Part shown: one piece after another, positions 45,184 to 56,997 of the stretch
Numbering within the stretch: the first letter of the stretch is position 1
Layout: each line of letters begins with the position of its first letter
Assembly: GCA_029959085.1 (NCBI GenBank)
Contig: JARWIR010000007.1
Coordinates: forward strand, 43,389,137 to 43,453,136
Direction of reading: 5' to 3'
DNA length: 64,000 bases
Source of the DNA: Nemophila menziesii
Lineage: Eukaryota; Streptophyta; Magnoliopsida; Boraginales; Hydrophyllaceae
Translations under genes and position numbers: made by a program
The notes under the pieces: model-generated
Seen by the model: only the letters and a program-made list of their open reading frames with translations
Database searches by the model: none
What the model was told of the DNA's origin: nothing

Positions 45184-48100
45184 GCCCCCCTCAAGCGCAA
45201 CATGTATATTTGATATGTTAAGCTTGGATAAATTGTTGTGAAACTCAACTGATCCAAGTGGTTTTGTAAACATATCCGCAAGTTGTAAATTTGAGGGAAT
45301 ATGAAATAATTTGATCAAACCAGCTTGAATTTTCTCGCGCGTTATTTTGCAGTCGATGTCAACATGTTTTGTCCTTTCATGATGCACCGGATTTGTGGAC
45401 ACTGCAATAGCTGATTTGCTGTCTGAATATACGAGTGCTGGAGTGCAATCATTAATTCCATAATCTTTTAACGCATAAATCAACCATTGAACTTCACATG
45501 TTAAAGCAGCTAGTGCTCTATACTCTGCTTCGGCTGATGAACGGCTTATAGTTGTTTGTTTCTTGCTTTTCCATGAAATCAATGAATCTCCAAGGAAAAT
45601 ACAGAATCCTGTGATGCTTCTTCTTGTGTCAAGACACCCAGCCCAATCACTGTCACAATAGGCTTTGATTTTGAGTTCAGAAGCTGAAGAGAAGAAAAGC
45701 CCCTGTCCTGGTGTTTTCTTTATGTAACGTAAGACTCTTTGAGCGGCTTTCCAATGGCTGTTACATGGTTTTGCTAAGAATTGACTAAGTGAGTTTACAG
45801 AGTAAGACAAATCAGGTCTTGTGATTGTTAAATATAATAATCGCCCAATTAGCCTTCTATAAGAGGATGGATCATCAAACTCTTGATCATCTTCTTGTCT
45901 TAATTTTAATGTTGTTTCCATTGGAAAATTAGTTGGTTTTGCAGCCATAACTCCACATTCATTTAAAATGTCGAGTGCAAACTTTCATTGACATAAGGTG
46001 ATTCCAGATGATTTTCGAGCTACTTCTATACCTAAGAAGTATTTTAGTTCACCTAGATCTTTAATTGTGAACTCAGAATGTAGATGCTTCTTTAAGTTCT
46101 TTATTTCGTCCATACTATCACTTGCTAGTATAATATCATCAACATATACTAAGAGTGCAATAAATGTAGAAGCTGACTTCTTAATAAAGAGGCTAAAGTC
46201 ACTTGATGAATGTTCAAAGCCATAAGCTATTAAGGAAGATGATAATTTTGTGAACCATTGTCATGAAGCTTGTTTTAAACCATACAAGCTTTTATTCAAC
46301 TTACAGACTGTTCCTTTCTGAGCTTGGAGGCCTTGTGGTATAGTCATATAAACTTCTTCATCTAATTCGCCATGTAGAAATGCATTGTTTACATCAATTT
46401 GATGTAAAAACCAATTGTTGGTTGAGGCTAAAGCAAGTATTATTCTTATTGAGACAAGCTTTGCCACAGGAGAGAATGTGTCAAAGAAATCAAGTCCTTC
46501 TTGTTGGTTATAACCTTTTGCAACTAACCTGGCTTTGTGCCTTTCTAGTGAACCATCTGCTTTGTATTTTAGTTTAAAAACCCATTTTGATCCAATAGGT
46601 TTCATTGAAGATGTTTGAGGAACAATTGTCCAAGTATTGTTGTCTTGAAGAGCTTTAAGCTCTTTTTGAATTGCAGAAATCCATTCATCTGAGGTTGAAG
46701 CTTGTTTATAAGTTTTTGGTTCTATTTGAGAAGATATATTCTCAATGTAGTTGGCATATTTTGATGTAAGCCTTGATGTACTAATGTAATCTTGTATAGG
46801 ATAAAGTGGTTGAGGTTTTGAGTTACAATGAGAGGTTGAATGGTATATATAATCCTTCAAATAAGAAGGTGGTTGTCTATTTCTAGTTGGTCGGTTTTGT
46901 TGAGATATTGTAGGCTGATTAGCTGAGTTTTGTGTGTTATTTGGATCAGTGATAATGTTGAGGTTAAGAGGTTCTATGTATGAATCAGAAGGTGGGAAAA
47001 GAAATGTGTGAAGGTTTTCAATAGGTTCAATTTCTGAGAAGGGGAAAACAGTTTCATGAAAAATCACATTTCTTGGGATTATTATCTTGTTGTTTGATAT
47101 GTCTAGGAGTTTGTATCCTTTAGTAGATGGAGGATATCCTAAGAACACACATTTTGTAGCTCTTGTATCAAATTTTGATCTGTTTTGTTGAAGTGTTGAA
47201 GCATAACAAAGTGATCCAAACACTCTTAGATGATGTAAGGTAGGTGGTTTGTTATATAACTTTTGATAAGGAGTAAGATTATCTAATAGTGGAGTAGGCA
47301 ATCTATTGATTATATAGGCAGCTGTAAGTATTGACTCAGACCAGAATTGTAATGGGAGATTTGCTTGAAACATGATAGCCCTTGCAGTAGTTAAGAGGTG
47401 TTGATGTTTTCTTTCCACTAAACCATTCTGTTGTGGAGTTTCAACACAACTTAATTGATGAATTATTCCATTGCGTGTATAGAATGTTTGAAGATTAAAC
47501 TCAGGTCCATTATCTGATCTTAACACTTTAATCTTTAATCCAAACTGAGTTAATATCATTTGGTAAAAACTGTTTAAATGTAGGTGAACTTCTGACTTAG
47601 CAGTCATTAAATAAATCCAAGTTGCTCTTGAAAAATCATCAACTATTGTTAGAAAGTATCTATGTCCTGTGTGAGAGACTTGTTTGAAGGGACCCCATAT
47701 GTCACAATGGATTAAATCAAAACAAGACTTTGAACTAGATGTAGAAAGAGGAAAAGAAAGTTTTCTTTGTTTAGCAAAGTGACATGGTTCACATACATTG
47801 TCTTGTAAAAAAGTAATAGAAGAATCAATCCTTTTGAGTGCAAGCAATTTTGCTCTTGATGGATGTCCTAATCTTGAATGCCATATATCATTCTTTCTTG
47901 TTGAAACAGCTAAGATTTTATGAGGTGTTGATGAAGACTTTAGATAATAGAGTCCATTTCTTTCATAAGCAATCCCAATCATCCTCTTGCATAGTTGGTC
48001 CTGTATAGTACAATAAGAAGAAAAGAAAGCAACTGTAACAGCTGAGTCTTGTGTTAATTTTGATATTGAAAGTAAATTGCACTTGAAGTTTGGAACACAT

Positions 48101-49359
48101 AACACATTTACTAATGTAATGTGATCATTTAAGCTAATACTTCCTTTATGTGTTGCAAATATAGTCTCTCCATTTGGTAATGTAACAGGAATATGAACAT
48201 TTTGTGGCTTGTTTATGTACATAGAAGCTGAATATATCAAATGATCAGTAGCTCCTGTGTCTAAGATCCAAGTTGAAGTGCAAGAATTACCTTCATTGAT
48301 TGTAACTTGATGTACAGCTGAGTTGTTCATCTTTTCTGTGTGTGCAAGAGCCATGAGTTTGCTTATCTCTTCTGGTGTGAATTCATAGCTATTGAGGGGC
48401 TTGAGCACTTGTTCATTCTTGAATTCTTCTTGAGCATCAACAAGATGTGCTGAATGTTGTTGGTTTTGAACAAGCCTTTTACCTTTAGGTCCTCCCCATC
48501 CAATTGGATATCCATGTAACTGGTAGCATTTTTCCACTGTGTGACCATAATATCCACAATGTGTACATATGACTCGTTTCTTTTCTGCAAAATTGTTTGA
48601 TTTCTGGTGAGGATTTTGAGTGTTCTTTGAGTAGAAAGCATGAGTTGGTGCAGAAAAACAAGAATTTGACAACAATCTTTGACTTTCTTCTTGTATAAGC
48701 ATTGCAAAAACAGAATTTATCTAAGGTAAAGGAGTCATTAGCAGAATTTGACTTCTTACTGCAGCAAAAGATTCATTCAAACCTATCAGAAATTTGATCA
48801 CGAAGTCACTATTCTGTCGTTCAATCAATGAATTAAGAATTTTACAGCTGCATTGGTTCATATTTACACAAGAACATATAGGCATAGGCCTAAAGTGAAC
48901 ATATTCATCCCAAAGCGTTTTGATCTTTGCGAAATATTCTGAAATAGTGCTTGAATCTTGAGAAATCGAGCTGAGTGATTTCTCAAGAACAAAGACTCTT
49001 GTACCATCGCTTTTCCCAAAACGCGTTTTTAGCTCATTATAGAGCTCATGAGCTGAGTTTACATACAACAAGCTACCTCTAATTTCTTTAGAAATTGAAT
49101 TAAGTAACCACGATAGAACAAGGTTGTTGGCTCTATTCCAAGCTGAGAAAAGTATTAAGTCTGTGAGAGGAGGTTGGATGATTTCTCCATTAATGAAGCC
49201 GAGTTTATTTTTAACCGATAGTGCAATCTCAATTGCGCGACTCCATGACAAGAAGTTATCATTGTTAAGAACTTCTGAAACTAATGAAGCTCCTGTGTTT
49301 TCACTTGGATGGATGTAAAATGGCGATGAGAAATTCTCTGTTACAGAGTTAGCCGCCAT
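45178..49359 (-). pseudogene. Copia-2 gag-pol polyprotein, broken by three in-frame stops
   Basis: ATG at 49359. The frame stays constant to the final stop at 45178 (1394 codons) but is broken at 48721-48723 (TAG, end of gag UBN2 region), 46261-46263 (TGA, inside RT after YGLKQAS) and 45985-45987 (TGA, between RT and RNase H). Both TGAs stand where copia proteins usually have Arg (CGA), so they fit C-to-T change at methylated CpG. Motifs otherwise intact: knuckle CTHCGYYGHTVEKC, protease LDTGATDH, pre-integrase HSRLGH, integrase HCDIWGPF and SDNGPEF, RT YVDD (~46140), RNase H YCDSDWAGC and SSAEAEY. No frameshift or deletion is seen. Confidence 0.95.
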
Positions 49360-49434
49360 TGAAGAGGTTTTTGAAGGTCTTGATTTCTTGATCTAAAGCA
49401 AGAATTATTGTCTAGAATTGCGGAATTAAGCTTT

Positions 49435-49446
49435 CATCTGATACCA
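49435..49446 (-). other. Copia-2 primer-binding site
   Basis: Minus strand TGGTATCAGATG directly inside the 5' LTR. The first ten bases match the initiator tRNA-Met complement. Confidence 0.9.
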
Positions 49447-49722
49447 TGATAAGAGTAGAGAAGCTTGAGGTTTATACTGTCAAACTTCCATTAAAGAGAA
49501 AACAATGAAGAAGAAGAAGAAGGTGAAGCAAAGTGCAAAGAGAACAGAGAAGAGAATAGAAAACGTGTTTATTGCATAATATTTGCTTAAGCTGAAATGA
49601 GCTCAATGCTTAGTTTAAATAGTTGTTACAACTAACTAACTAACTATCAATAATTACAAAGTAGTCCCTCTTGTTTTACTTAGCTAACAAGCTAACCTAT
49701 AGACTATATCTATATATCAAGA
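49447..49722 (-). repeat. Copia-2 5' LTR
   Basis: Partner of 44908-45183, with differences such as GCCAAGC against GTCAAAC near the left end. Confidence 0.93.
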
Positions 49723-49774
49723 ATCTATTTATTTATTTCGCATTTTATTTTTGAATCGATTTTTCTAACCGTTA

Positions 49775-49826
49775 ATTCATTGATTGGCATTATAGTATAC
49801 TGACCACACACCCATAAAATATCTGA
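49775..49826 (-). pseudogene. BASS exon 2 fragment (unit 1)
   Basis: On the minus strand the segment ending at 49826 reads from a TTGTTTCAG acceptor into a frame related to the start of BASS exon 2 (intact copy ILYGCAAQYTIMP; here I-F-Y-G-C-V-V-Q-Y-T-I-M-P). It ends abruptly near 49775, about 50 bp from the copia-2 insertion. Confidence 0.75.
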
Positions 49827-50388
49827 AACAACCGTAAAACATTTAGTAGCCCAGGTGTTAATCAAAATAGCCAACATACCCTCGAGTCAAAGATGTTTAT
49901 ACATCAACTTTGCTAATCTACGCCCTGAGCTGGACTAATGGAGCAATAATTTGAATAACACAGGGGTATATTAGATAATTCTTGAAAACACATTGGTACA
50001 TTTTTGCTACTTTGCACACCACAAGGACTAATGGTGCGATTAACCCATTATAAAATAACATTAAAAAAGCACCAATTTTTTAGCAGCCTAACATACACTG
50101 GATATTAATCATTATTAGATCTACTTTTTATGACAAAAAGTATTGAATTTTATGTATTTTATATTCCAACTAACTGAGCTATGTATTTAATAGTTTTATA
50201 AATTTTCTTAGCACATGTAATCTAACCTAATACAACTATTATACGGGTGTCTTTTTTTTGTTTTGCATACATTTATCATGTAAAAGATTCTTAATCATTG
50301 TCAAACACCTAATAAAGGTTCGCCAAAATTGTCTAAGTCTTGTTTGAGCGTTCAAAGTTCCGCCACACTAAAACGGTAGAATTTGGTG

Positions 50389-50778
50389 ATGGAACTTGTG
50401 GTAACCGGGATACTATTTTCTTTGGGAATTAGCATTCTGATAGCAATTCATGTATGTATAGTTGGGAGGACTTTCAGAGGCTGTTTTGGCACTCAAAATT
50501 GGGTTGATCAAAGCGGGAGCACCACCAGTAGAAAGACCCTGACTCGCCATGACTTACAGAAGCTCCCAAGCTTCGATTACAAGACAGAAGAGGTAGATAA
50601 AGACCCAGAAAACTGTGTTATATGCTTGGAAAGTTTCAAGATGGGCGATACGTGTAGGATTTTACCAAGTTGCAACCATGGCTTCCATGTACAATGCATA
50701 GACACTTGGTTAGCCAAGAACCCCTTTTGTCCGGTCTGTCGAAGGTGCGTCAACTCAACAATAACCCAACCAAACTGA
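50389..50778 (+). CDS. ATL-like RING-H2 finger E3 ubiquitin ligase (129 aa)
   Basis: Single exon, as usual for ATL genes. I use the first true ATG (50389, MELVVTGILF); TTG and GTG codons lie just upstream. One N-terminal membrane segment (about residues 5-25, GILFSLGISILIAIHVCIVG) acts as signal anchor. A short link LTRHDLQKLPSFDY resembles the GLD region. The RING-H2 has Cys76, Cys79, Cys95, His97, His100, Cys103, Cys114, Cys117 (C-x2-C-x15-C-x-H-x2-H-x2-C-x10-C-x2-C) and the ATL Trp (W107) three residues after the sixth ligand. ATL proteins are membrane-anchored E3 ligases, often stress-induced. It is short for the family and has little C-terminal tail. The duplicate at 55541 is dead, so this is the working copy. 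Confidence 0.88.
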   Translation: MELVVTGILFSLGISILIAIHVCIVGRTFRGCFGTQNWVDQSGSTTSRKTLTRHDLQKLPSFDYKTEEVDKDPENCVICLESFKMGDTCRILPSCNHGFHVQCIDTWLAKNPFCPVCRRCVNSTITQPN

Positions 50779-52944
50779 AAGACGATTGAGAATTGCCTGA
50801 GTCAAATAATACATATATATGAGGAGACAGGAACTTGGTGTATTAGGTATATTAATTTTCTCTTGTTGTCTGAAACAAGAATTTGTTAAATGGAACTGCA
50901 GAATTTCAGTTTTGATTAGTATTGTATGCTTAGCAATAATTATTTAGGTATCAAATGGATTAAACCCAAATAATTAAAACTTTCAAGAAAAACAATTACA
51001 TAACAGTTAGCAAACATAGTTAATATTCCTAACTGGGACCTCGTCATCCGCCGAGACCTGATAAAATGATACCAGAGTAAGAGCTACAGAAGGGGTCGGG
51101 TTATTATTAGCTGGTGGGACCGGGAGAGGATTATCATCTGCAGCAGGATCAGATTATTATCAGAAGAAGGAACAGGTGGCTCTTAGAGATCTATATTTGT
51201 GATCCAAGGGGGTACATTGGTGGCAATTGATCCACCACCATAGTTAAGGTTGTACGTACTAACAAATTCCAAAGGAAAGATTCCTCAAATCAGAAAGTGA
51301 TATAATAGACTGCTCGAAGAAGGTTGTGCTAGCCTATCCTTTGAATATGACTCGCGACGGTTGGATAAACTGGTGAAATCCCATATGAGGGACTAAAAGT
51401 AAAAAATAAAAGACGGTGTGAAAGAGTATTATACCTTGCAAATGGGAAATGGTCCTCCAACATATATAGGCCAGAATATGTTTGTTTGAATTAATGAGTA
51501 TCAAGTATCCCAGACATCAGCCATCATTGTAGGTGGCGCTTCATACATCGAGAAAAGATGTTTCCCTGACATCACGCATGCGAATGACATATGGTGTTCA
51601 GATATTCAAGAGCCTCTTGAAGACCACCAAAAGTGTGTGACACTAAGAAGTAACAGAAAATTAATTTTTCTGACCATCCCTACGAGAAAAAGAAGCTTGA
51701 ATAACAAGATTTGAGGTAACTGATAGGTTCAAAGTACCCTCGGAAAGATACTAGTAATTGATCCATTTCCTTTAACAAGCATAATTGCTAGGAAAACAAG
51801 AGGCCTTAGAGGACCAACTTGGGAGATAAAACCCCCCTAGCATGAATAAATCATAATCATGACCAGTCCTATGGACCAGCGCGCATTTACCTACTTACCC
51901 TGCAAAGGCCGAAATAAAAAAGAACCCCAATTGAGGGCTTCATTGGCAATAAATTTTTTGCACCAACCTTTTGAAAAATGTTGGCGCCATTTAACTATTC
52001 CTTTCCACTATATAAAATATTTTTTTCTCTCAAGTAGTAACTTAACCGTTAGAATTTCATCCGAGACCATCTCTTTTTGGTTCCAACTGCTGTCTAGTTC
52101 ACGTAGCAAGGGTCCGGATCCAAGATCAAAGAAGGACAAACTAGATTTATTGTCAAATTAGTCTCATTTAGACATAACTAGTTCAAATGATTAGTTTATC
52201 GTTTGTGTCTTATCAGTTAAAATATTCTAAAAAATTTACAATATTATATTACTTTGACTTAAGATTTTAGTAAGTTACAGATTTAAGATAAATCTAATTC
52301 TTATTTCATATAAAAAATATCATGTCATGTGTTGAGAAATAATTTAAAGTATATTAATAATTGAAAGAATTTGAATAATGAAAACAATATTGAGGACGTG
52401 TTTATTGAAATATCATAAATATCAAATTCTTTTAAGTCAAATCTCTTTATTTCACAACTTTTGTATTCGTTTACAAATTTTTAATATAAATTATTTGTAC
52501 TAATATAAAAGGTCAGGAGTCAATATTAAAATTTTCCACTAAACTAAATTCTACACTTTGTAATGGGAAAGGAACAACTAAATATATGTCCAATAATCTA
52601 GATGATTAGCTAAGGTGTATATGAATTTGTCTTTAGATGCCTGAGTTACAACTATTTGTCATTTTTTTAAAGTATAAATAAAGTTTTAAAAAAAGGTCAA
52701 ATATAAAATTTCCCAAGATTTTCAAATCCACATGAAAATATCGATAATACAAAACCAACCGGAGCAATTTGGAAATTTTAGTTATAGATTAGTATTGTAT
52801 GTATAGCAAATAATTATTCAGAATACAAATTGAAAATTTTAGCTATAGATTAGTATTGTATGCATAGCAAATAATTATTCAGAATACAAATTTCAACCGT
52901 CTCCCAAATAAAAATCCTTTCAAAACATTCAACATCCTCAACTC
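50779..52944. other. Gene-free flank of ATL, duplicated at 55861-58827
   Basis: Moderately conserved between units although no gene is recognised. At 51040-51260 the sequence has gene-like GC content (GGGACCTCGTCATCCGCCGA) but open frames are short. The empty target of the unit-2 hAT insertion, GCTCTTAG, is at 51179-51186. The block 51830-52140 has a + frame of 100 codons without known domain. Confidence 0.5.
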
Positions 52945-54735
52945 CTATGATTTTGTATCAGAAGGATCAATATATCTCCAAAAGAAACCCAAACTACTGC
53001 CCATTATATTCATCACGACAGCTGAAACGGCTGATGGTAATACAAACATAGGAGAGGCAAAGTGAGAGGTTGCCAAAACCACTCCCAATGATGAATTTTG
53101 ATTTTTGCATACCAACCTGCAAAACAAATGGAGAATCATAAAAATCTGAACAACAAAAATCTAATTGCTTAATACAATTGAATGTTCAACGGAGTACTAC
53201 CTCAATGGATATGGCACGGCGTTGTCTTTCTCCAAATCCACTGCCACTGCAGCAAGATACCTAGGAGGGGAAGAGTCAAACATGAAGTAAGATATAGCAT
53301 TAAACTTAATCACACTTACGGTAAATTGACACAAAGGTCCCTTATCTTTAGAAGTATGCAAATCTTACCCGACAAAAAAACCAGCTAAATGTAACAACAG
53401 CACAGAAAGTATTGCAGCTCCCAATTCACTGGAAAGAATTGAACGAGCATGAAGAAGTAAAGACGCATCAGATGACAACGATGCACCAACTCCTAAAGAT
53501 TGTAGATGAATGATAGTTTCCGAAAAAACACTGGGAAAATAAAGAAGAAAGGTCAAATTGCGAAATTCGAGTATATTAAAATCAAAAGTGAAAAACTCAA
53601 TTACCTACAAGCAAGGAGTGAAGCAGCTAAAACGGCAAGTAAAGGTGCAAAAGGTGTCACAATCTTAACAGTTCTAGGAAATGCACTCTGTAAATAAGTA
53701 CCAAGCAGAATAGGACCCACCACAACCTGAAAAAAAGGAAACACATCTACGATCGTTAATACATAATAAATACACATTTATTGAAAGGTTATACACTATA
53801 CAATAGCTTTACACTCACTTGCAAGGTGCTGATTGAAAGTTTAACAGCATCAACAGGTACATAAGTCCCGGCCAAAAACTTAGTCAAATTGGGAGTAAGA
53901 AGCACTGCTGCTAAAGTAGAGCATGTTGTCATTACAACAGATAATGGTACGTCCCCTTGAGCGATTTAAGTCACCTGTAACACTAAATTAGAAATGCAAA
54001 TTGAGTAGTAAATGGTGACTTGCCTTTAAAGACATTACCAAACGCTGAATTCTTAAGAACTTGAAATAGGAATAATAGCTCATACCACATTAGAAGCGGT
54101 ACCTCCTGGACAACAAGCGAGTAAAATCAACCCAACGGAAAGAGAAGGTGAAAGTCCCAAAAACTTGCTAATGATTAACCCAAGGACTGGCATGATAGTG
54201 CACTGAGCAGCACATTCATGAAATCTGAAACAACCATTAATCTATTTAATAGGTAAATTGCACTAGTGGTCCCTGAGTTATGAGAAACAGCCAATATAGC
54301 TTTATGTTTCACAAGATGTCAAGTATAACTTACCTTCGCAAATGTACCCTTGATCCGGGCCAAGGATGCAACAATTTGGATAGCACATGGGTACATTTGG
54401 CTCATTCGCACAGCACAGGGACCAAATGTGCAATTAACCCATTATAAATAAGGAAAAAAATAAAAAACACAGTGAACTATATAAACAATACACTCATTTC
54501 TCAAAAACTAACTAAAAACCAAAATAAAAATAATAAATACTGGGAACATACGGAAAGAGGATTTTGCATGATAAAATTGATCAAGTCTTTAAACTCCAAA
54601 GTAATACCCATTACCAACATAATAAACCCAAGTGATAAACTTATGAAGTGGGGCTTTTACTAACAAACCAAGAAAAAATTGATGGTTTCCACCAAGCAAC
54701 AATTCCTCCAACAGTAATGTAAAGAGGGTAAAGGC
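52945..54735 (-). pseudogene. BASS1-like pseudogene (unit 1)
   Basis: Aligns exon by exon with the intact gene at 58828-60839: exon 7 52945-53116, exon 6 53201-53260, exon 5 53369-53530, exon 4 53605-53726, exon 3 53819-53974, exon 2 about 54085-54223, and a truncated exon 1 (about 54552-54735). Disabling changes: exon 1 lacks the N-terminal half with start codon and transit peptide; exon 2 has changed bases giving a stop near its start; exon 3 has TAA as third codon; exon 6 is 60 instead of 61 bp; exon 7 has a 7-bp insertion (TTTTGATTTTTGC against TTTTGC). Exons 4 and 5 remain open. Confidence 0.92.
54252..54440. mobile_element. Short TIR element in BASS pseudogene intron 1
   Basis: Ends GGTAAATTGCACTAGTGGTC and, from the right, GGGTTAATTGCACATTTGGT form inverted repeats. 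The same element lies at the matching place in the intact gene (60127-60316), so it inserted before the duplication. Similar decayed copies occur near 49840-50060, 54975-55190 and 41040-41330. No clear TSD. Confidence 0.6.
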
Positions 54736-54739
54736 GTAA

Positions 54740-54968
54740 AATAAATAACGGTAGTCTCCTTGAGCTATTAAAGTCGCCTGTAACACTCCCTTCAAATTGG
54801 AAAGAAATGATAGCTCATATTACATTAGAAGTGGTACCTCGAGTGCAACAAACGAGTAAAATCAACCCAACGGAAAAGAGAAGGCGAGAGTCCAAAAAAG
54901 TTGCTACTGATTAATCCAGTGATTGCATTATAGTAAACTGAGCCTCACACCCATAAAGTATCTGAAAC
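54740..54968 (-). pseudogene. BASS exon 3 / exon 2 fragment (unit 2 left edge)
   Basis: About 54750-54780 matches the start of BASS exon 3 (VTLIAQGD-like) and 54815-54955 matches exon 2, both decayed. The block directly joins the truncated exon 1 of the unit-1 pseudogene, so the junction of the two tandem units lies near 54735-54745. Confidence 0.75.
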
Positions 54969-55540
54969 AACCGTAAAACATTAATTTAGTAGTCCGCATG
55001 TTAAGCGAAATAGCCAATATACCCTTATGTTTCAAAAATGTTATACGCCAACTTTGCAAATCTACGCCTGAGCTGGAGTAATGGTGCAATAATTTGAATA
55101 ACTCAGGGGTATATTAGATAATTCTTAAAAACACATTGGTACATTTGGCTGCTTCGCACAACACAGGGACTAATGGTGCAATTAACCCATTATAAAATAA
55201 CAGTAAAGGCGCTAATCTTTTTTAGCTGCTTAACATACACGGGATAACAATCATTGTTATGTGCTAGATCTAATTTTTATGACAAAAAGTTCTGAATGTT
55301 ATGTATTTTATATTCCAACCAACTGAGCTATGTATTTAATAGTATTATAAAATTTCTTAGCACATGTAATCCCACCTAATCCAATTATTATACTGTTGTC
55401 TTTTTTTGTTTTGCATACACTTATCATGTAAAAGATTCTTAATCATTGTCAAACACCTAATAAAGGTTCTTGGCCAAAATTGTCTTAAGTCTTGTTTGAG
55501 TGTTCAAAGTTCCGCCACACTAATACGGTAGAATTTGGTG

Positions 55541-55860
55541 ATGGATATTGTAGTAACCGGGATATTATTTTCTTTGGGAATTAGCATTCTGATAGCAATT
55601 CATGTATGTATAGAAAGACGCTGACTCACCATGACTTACAGAAGCTCCCAAGCTTCGATTACAAGACAGATAAGGTAGAGGAAGACCCCGAAAACTGTGC
55701 TATATGCTTGGAAAGTTTCAAGATAGGCAAAACTGTAGGCTTTTACCAAGTTGCGACCATGGCTTCCATGTACAATGCATAAACACTTGGTTAGCCAAGA
55801 ACCCCTTTTGTCCGGTCTGTCGAAGGTGCGTCAACTCAACAATAACCCAACCAAACTGAA
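55541..55860 (+). pseudogene. ATL-like RING-H2 pseudogene (unit 2)
   Basis: Starts like the intact copy (ATGGATATTGTAGTAACC) through the membrane segment. After GTATGTATAG about 70 bp of the linker are missing, which shifts the frame into an immediate TGA. The RING region remains recognisable (CVICLESF-type and CPVCRR segments) but has an indel near 55730 and an altered codon before the last Trp region (ATAAACACTTGG in place of ATAGACACTTGG). Non-functional. Confidence 0.9.
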
Positions 55861-56277
55861 AGACGTTTGAGAATTGCCTGAGTCAAATACTACATATATA
55901 TGAGGAGACAGGAACTTGGTTTATTAGGTATATTAATTTTTTCTTGTTGTCTGAAACAAGAATTTGTTAAATGGAACTGCAGAAATTTCAGTTTTGATTA
56001 GTATTGTATGCTTAGCAATAATTATTGGGTATCAAATGGATTAAACCCAGATAAATAAATTTTCAAGAAAAACAATTACATAACAGTTAGCCAACATAGT
56101 TAATATATGTGTTATATTCCTAAATGGGGCCTCGTCATCAGCCGAGACCTGATAAAATGATACCTGAGCAAGAGCTACGGAAGGGGTCGGGTCATTATTC
56201 GCTGGTGGGACCGGGAGAGGATTATCATCTGCAGCAGGATCAGATTATTATCCGAAGAAGGAACAGGTGGCTCTTAG

Positions 56278-56989
56278 TAGGGGTGTGCATCGGGTTAGAA
56301 AACCCGCATAACCCGACCAACCCGATCATACTAACCCGAAATTATACGGGTTAGTTTTTAATTGGGTGGGTTGCGGTTTACATATTTGAAAAAATATACA
56401 CATTTTTGCGGGTTGTGAATTTTAAACTTGAAACCCGCAAACCCGCATATACTCGATTACCTTGTAGTATAAAAATTAGAAAAAACCGTATTGCTCATTT
56501 TATTCAAATAAAATAGTGGGGGTCATGTGCTTTTCACTCTACGTTTTTTTTTATTCCTCCCCCTTTTTTAAAAATATTTTGAAACCCCTCAATATTTATT
56601 AATATTTTATCTAATGAATATGTTTTTCATTTCAATTATGATATTATCTGTACTTTTTGTTCAATTCATATATTTAGTTTCCTAAAATCTCATTTTATAT
56701 CTTTTAATCATAGATAATTTGAAATGCATAAGCGTATCCTAAACAACATTTTTCGTTATAATTTTCATTTGTAAAATAAATTTGACTCGCCAAATGAATA
56801 TGGATACAAATTCGTCTTCTTTATCGAACTAAATCACCCGCAATGCACCCGCAATCCGCCTAACCCGAAACTCAATGGTTTAAGTAATGTATTGGGCGGG
56901 TGCGGGTCTTATTTTCCAAAATCCGCACAAGAACGGGCGGTTTAAGGGTTGAGCATTTTTCATACAAAACCGACCCGCGCACACCCCTA
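56278..56989. mobile_element. hAT-type non-autonomous element (712 bp, 8-bp TSD)
   Basis: TIRs TAGGGGTGTGC at both ends and the 8-bp duplication GCTCTTAG (56270-56277 and 56990-56997) identify the hAT superfamily. Internal sub-terminal words AACCCGCA / GCGGGTT recur near both ends. No transposase frame. The paralogous site 51179-51186 has a single GCTCTTAG, so the insertion is later than the tandem duplication. Confidence 0.95.
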
Positions 56990-56997
56990 GCTCTTAG

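Larger units (their letters stand above)
44908..49722 (-). mobile_element. Ty1/copia LTR retrotransposon with three nonsense codons (4.8 kb)
   Basis: LTRs 44908-45183 and 49447-49722 differ at about five positions (~98%). Canonical TGATA...TATCA ends are followed by a shared AGA, and ATCTA (44903-44907 and 49723-49727) is the 5-bp TSD. A PBS for initiator tRNA-Met and a polypurine tract (GAGGGGGGCTCT on the minus strand) are present. Gag to RNase H is collinear in one frame with only three stops. It is a recent, structurally complete but inactivated copy. It belongs to a different copia lineage from the element at 10.5-18.1 kb. Confidence 0.95.
49770..54735. repeat. Tandem duplication unit 1 (BASS fragment - ATL - BASS pseudogene)
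   Basis: Homologous in order to 54905-60600. Long collinear matches: 49800-50380 against 54940-55540; 50383-51180 against 55543-56270 (with a deletion); 51181-52540 against 56998-58400; 52900-54730 against 58790-60610. Identity is high (a few per cent difference) with scattered indels. Boundaries are approximate. Confidence 0.88.
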
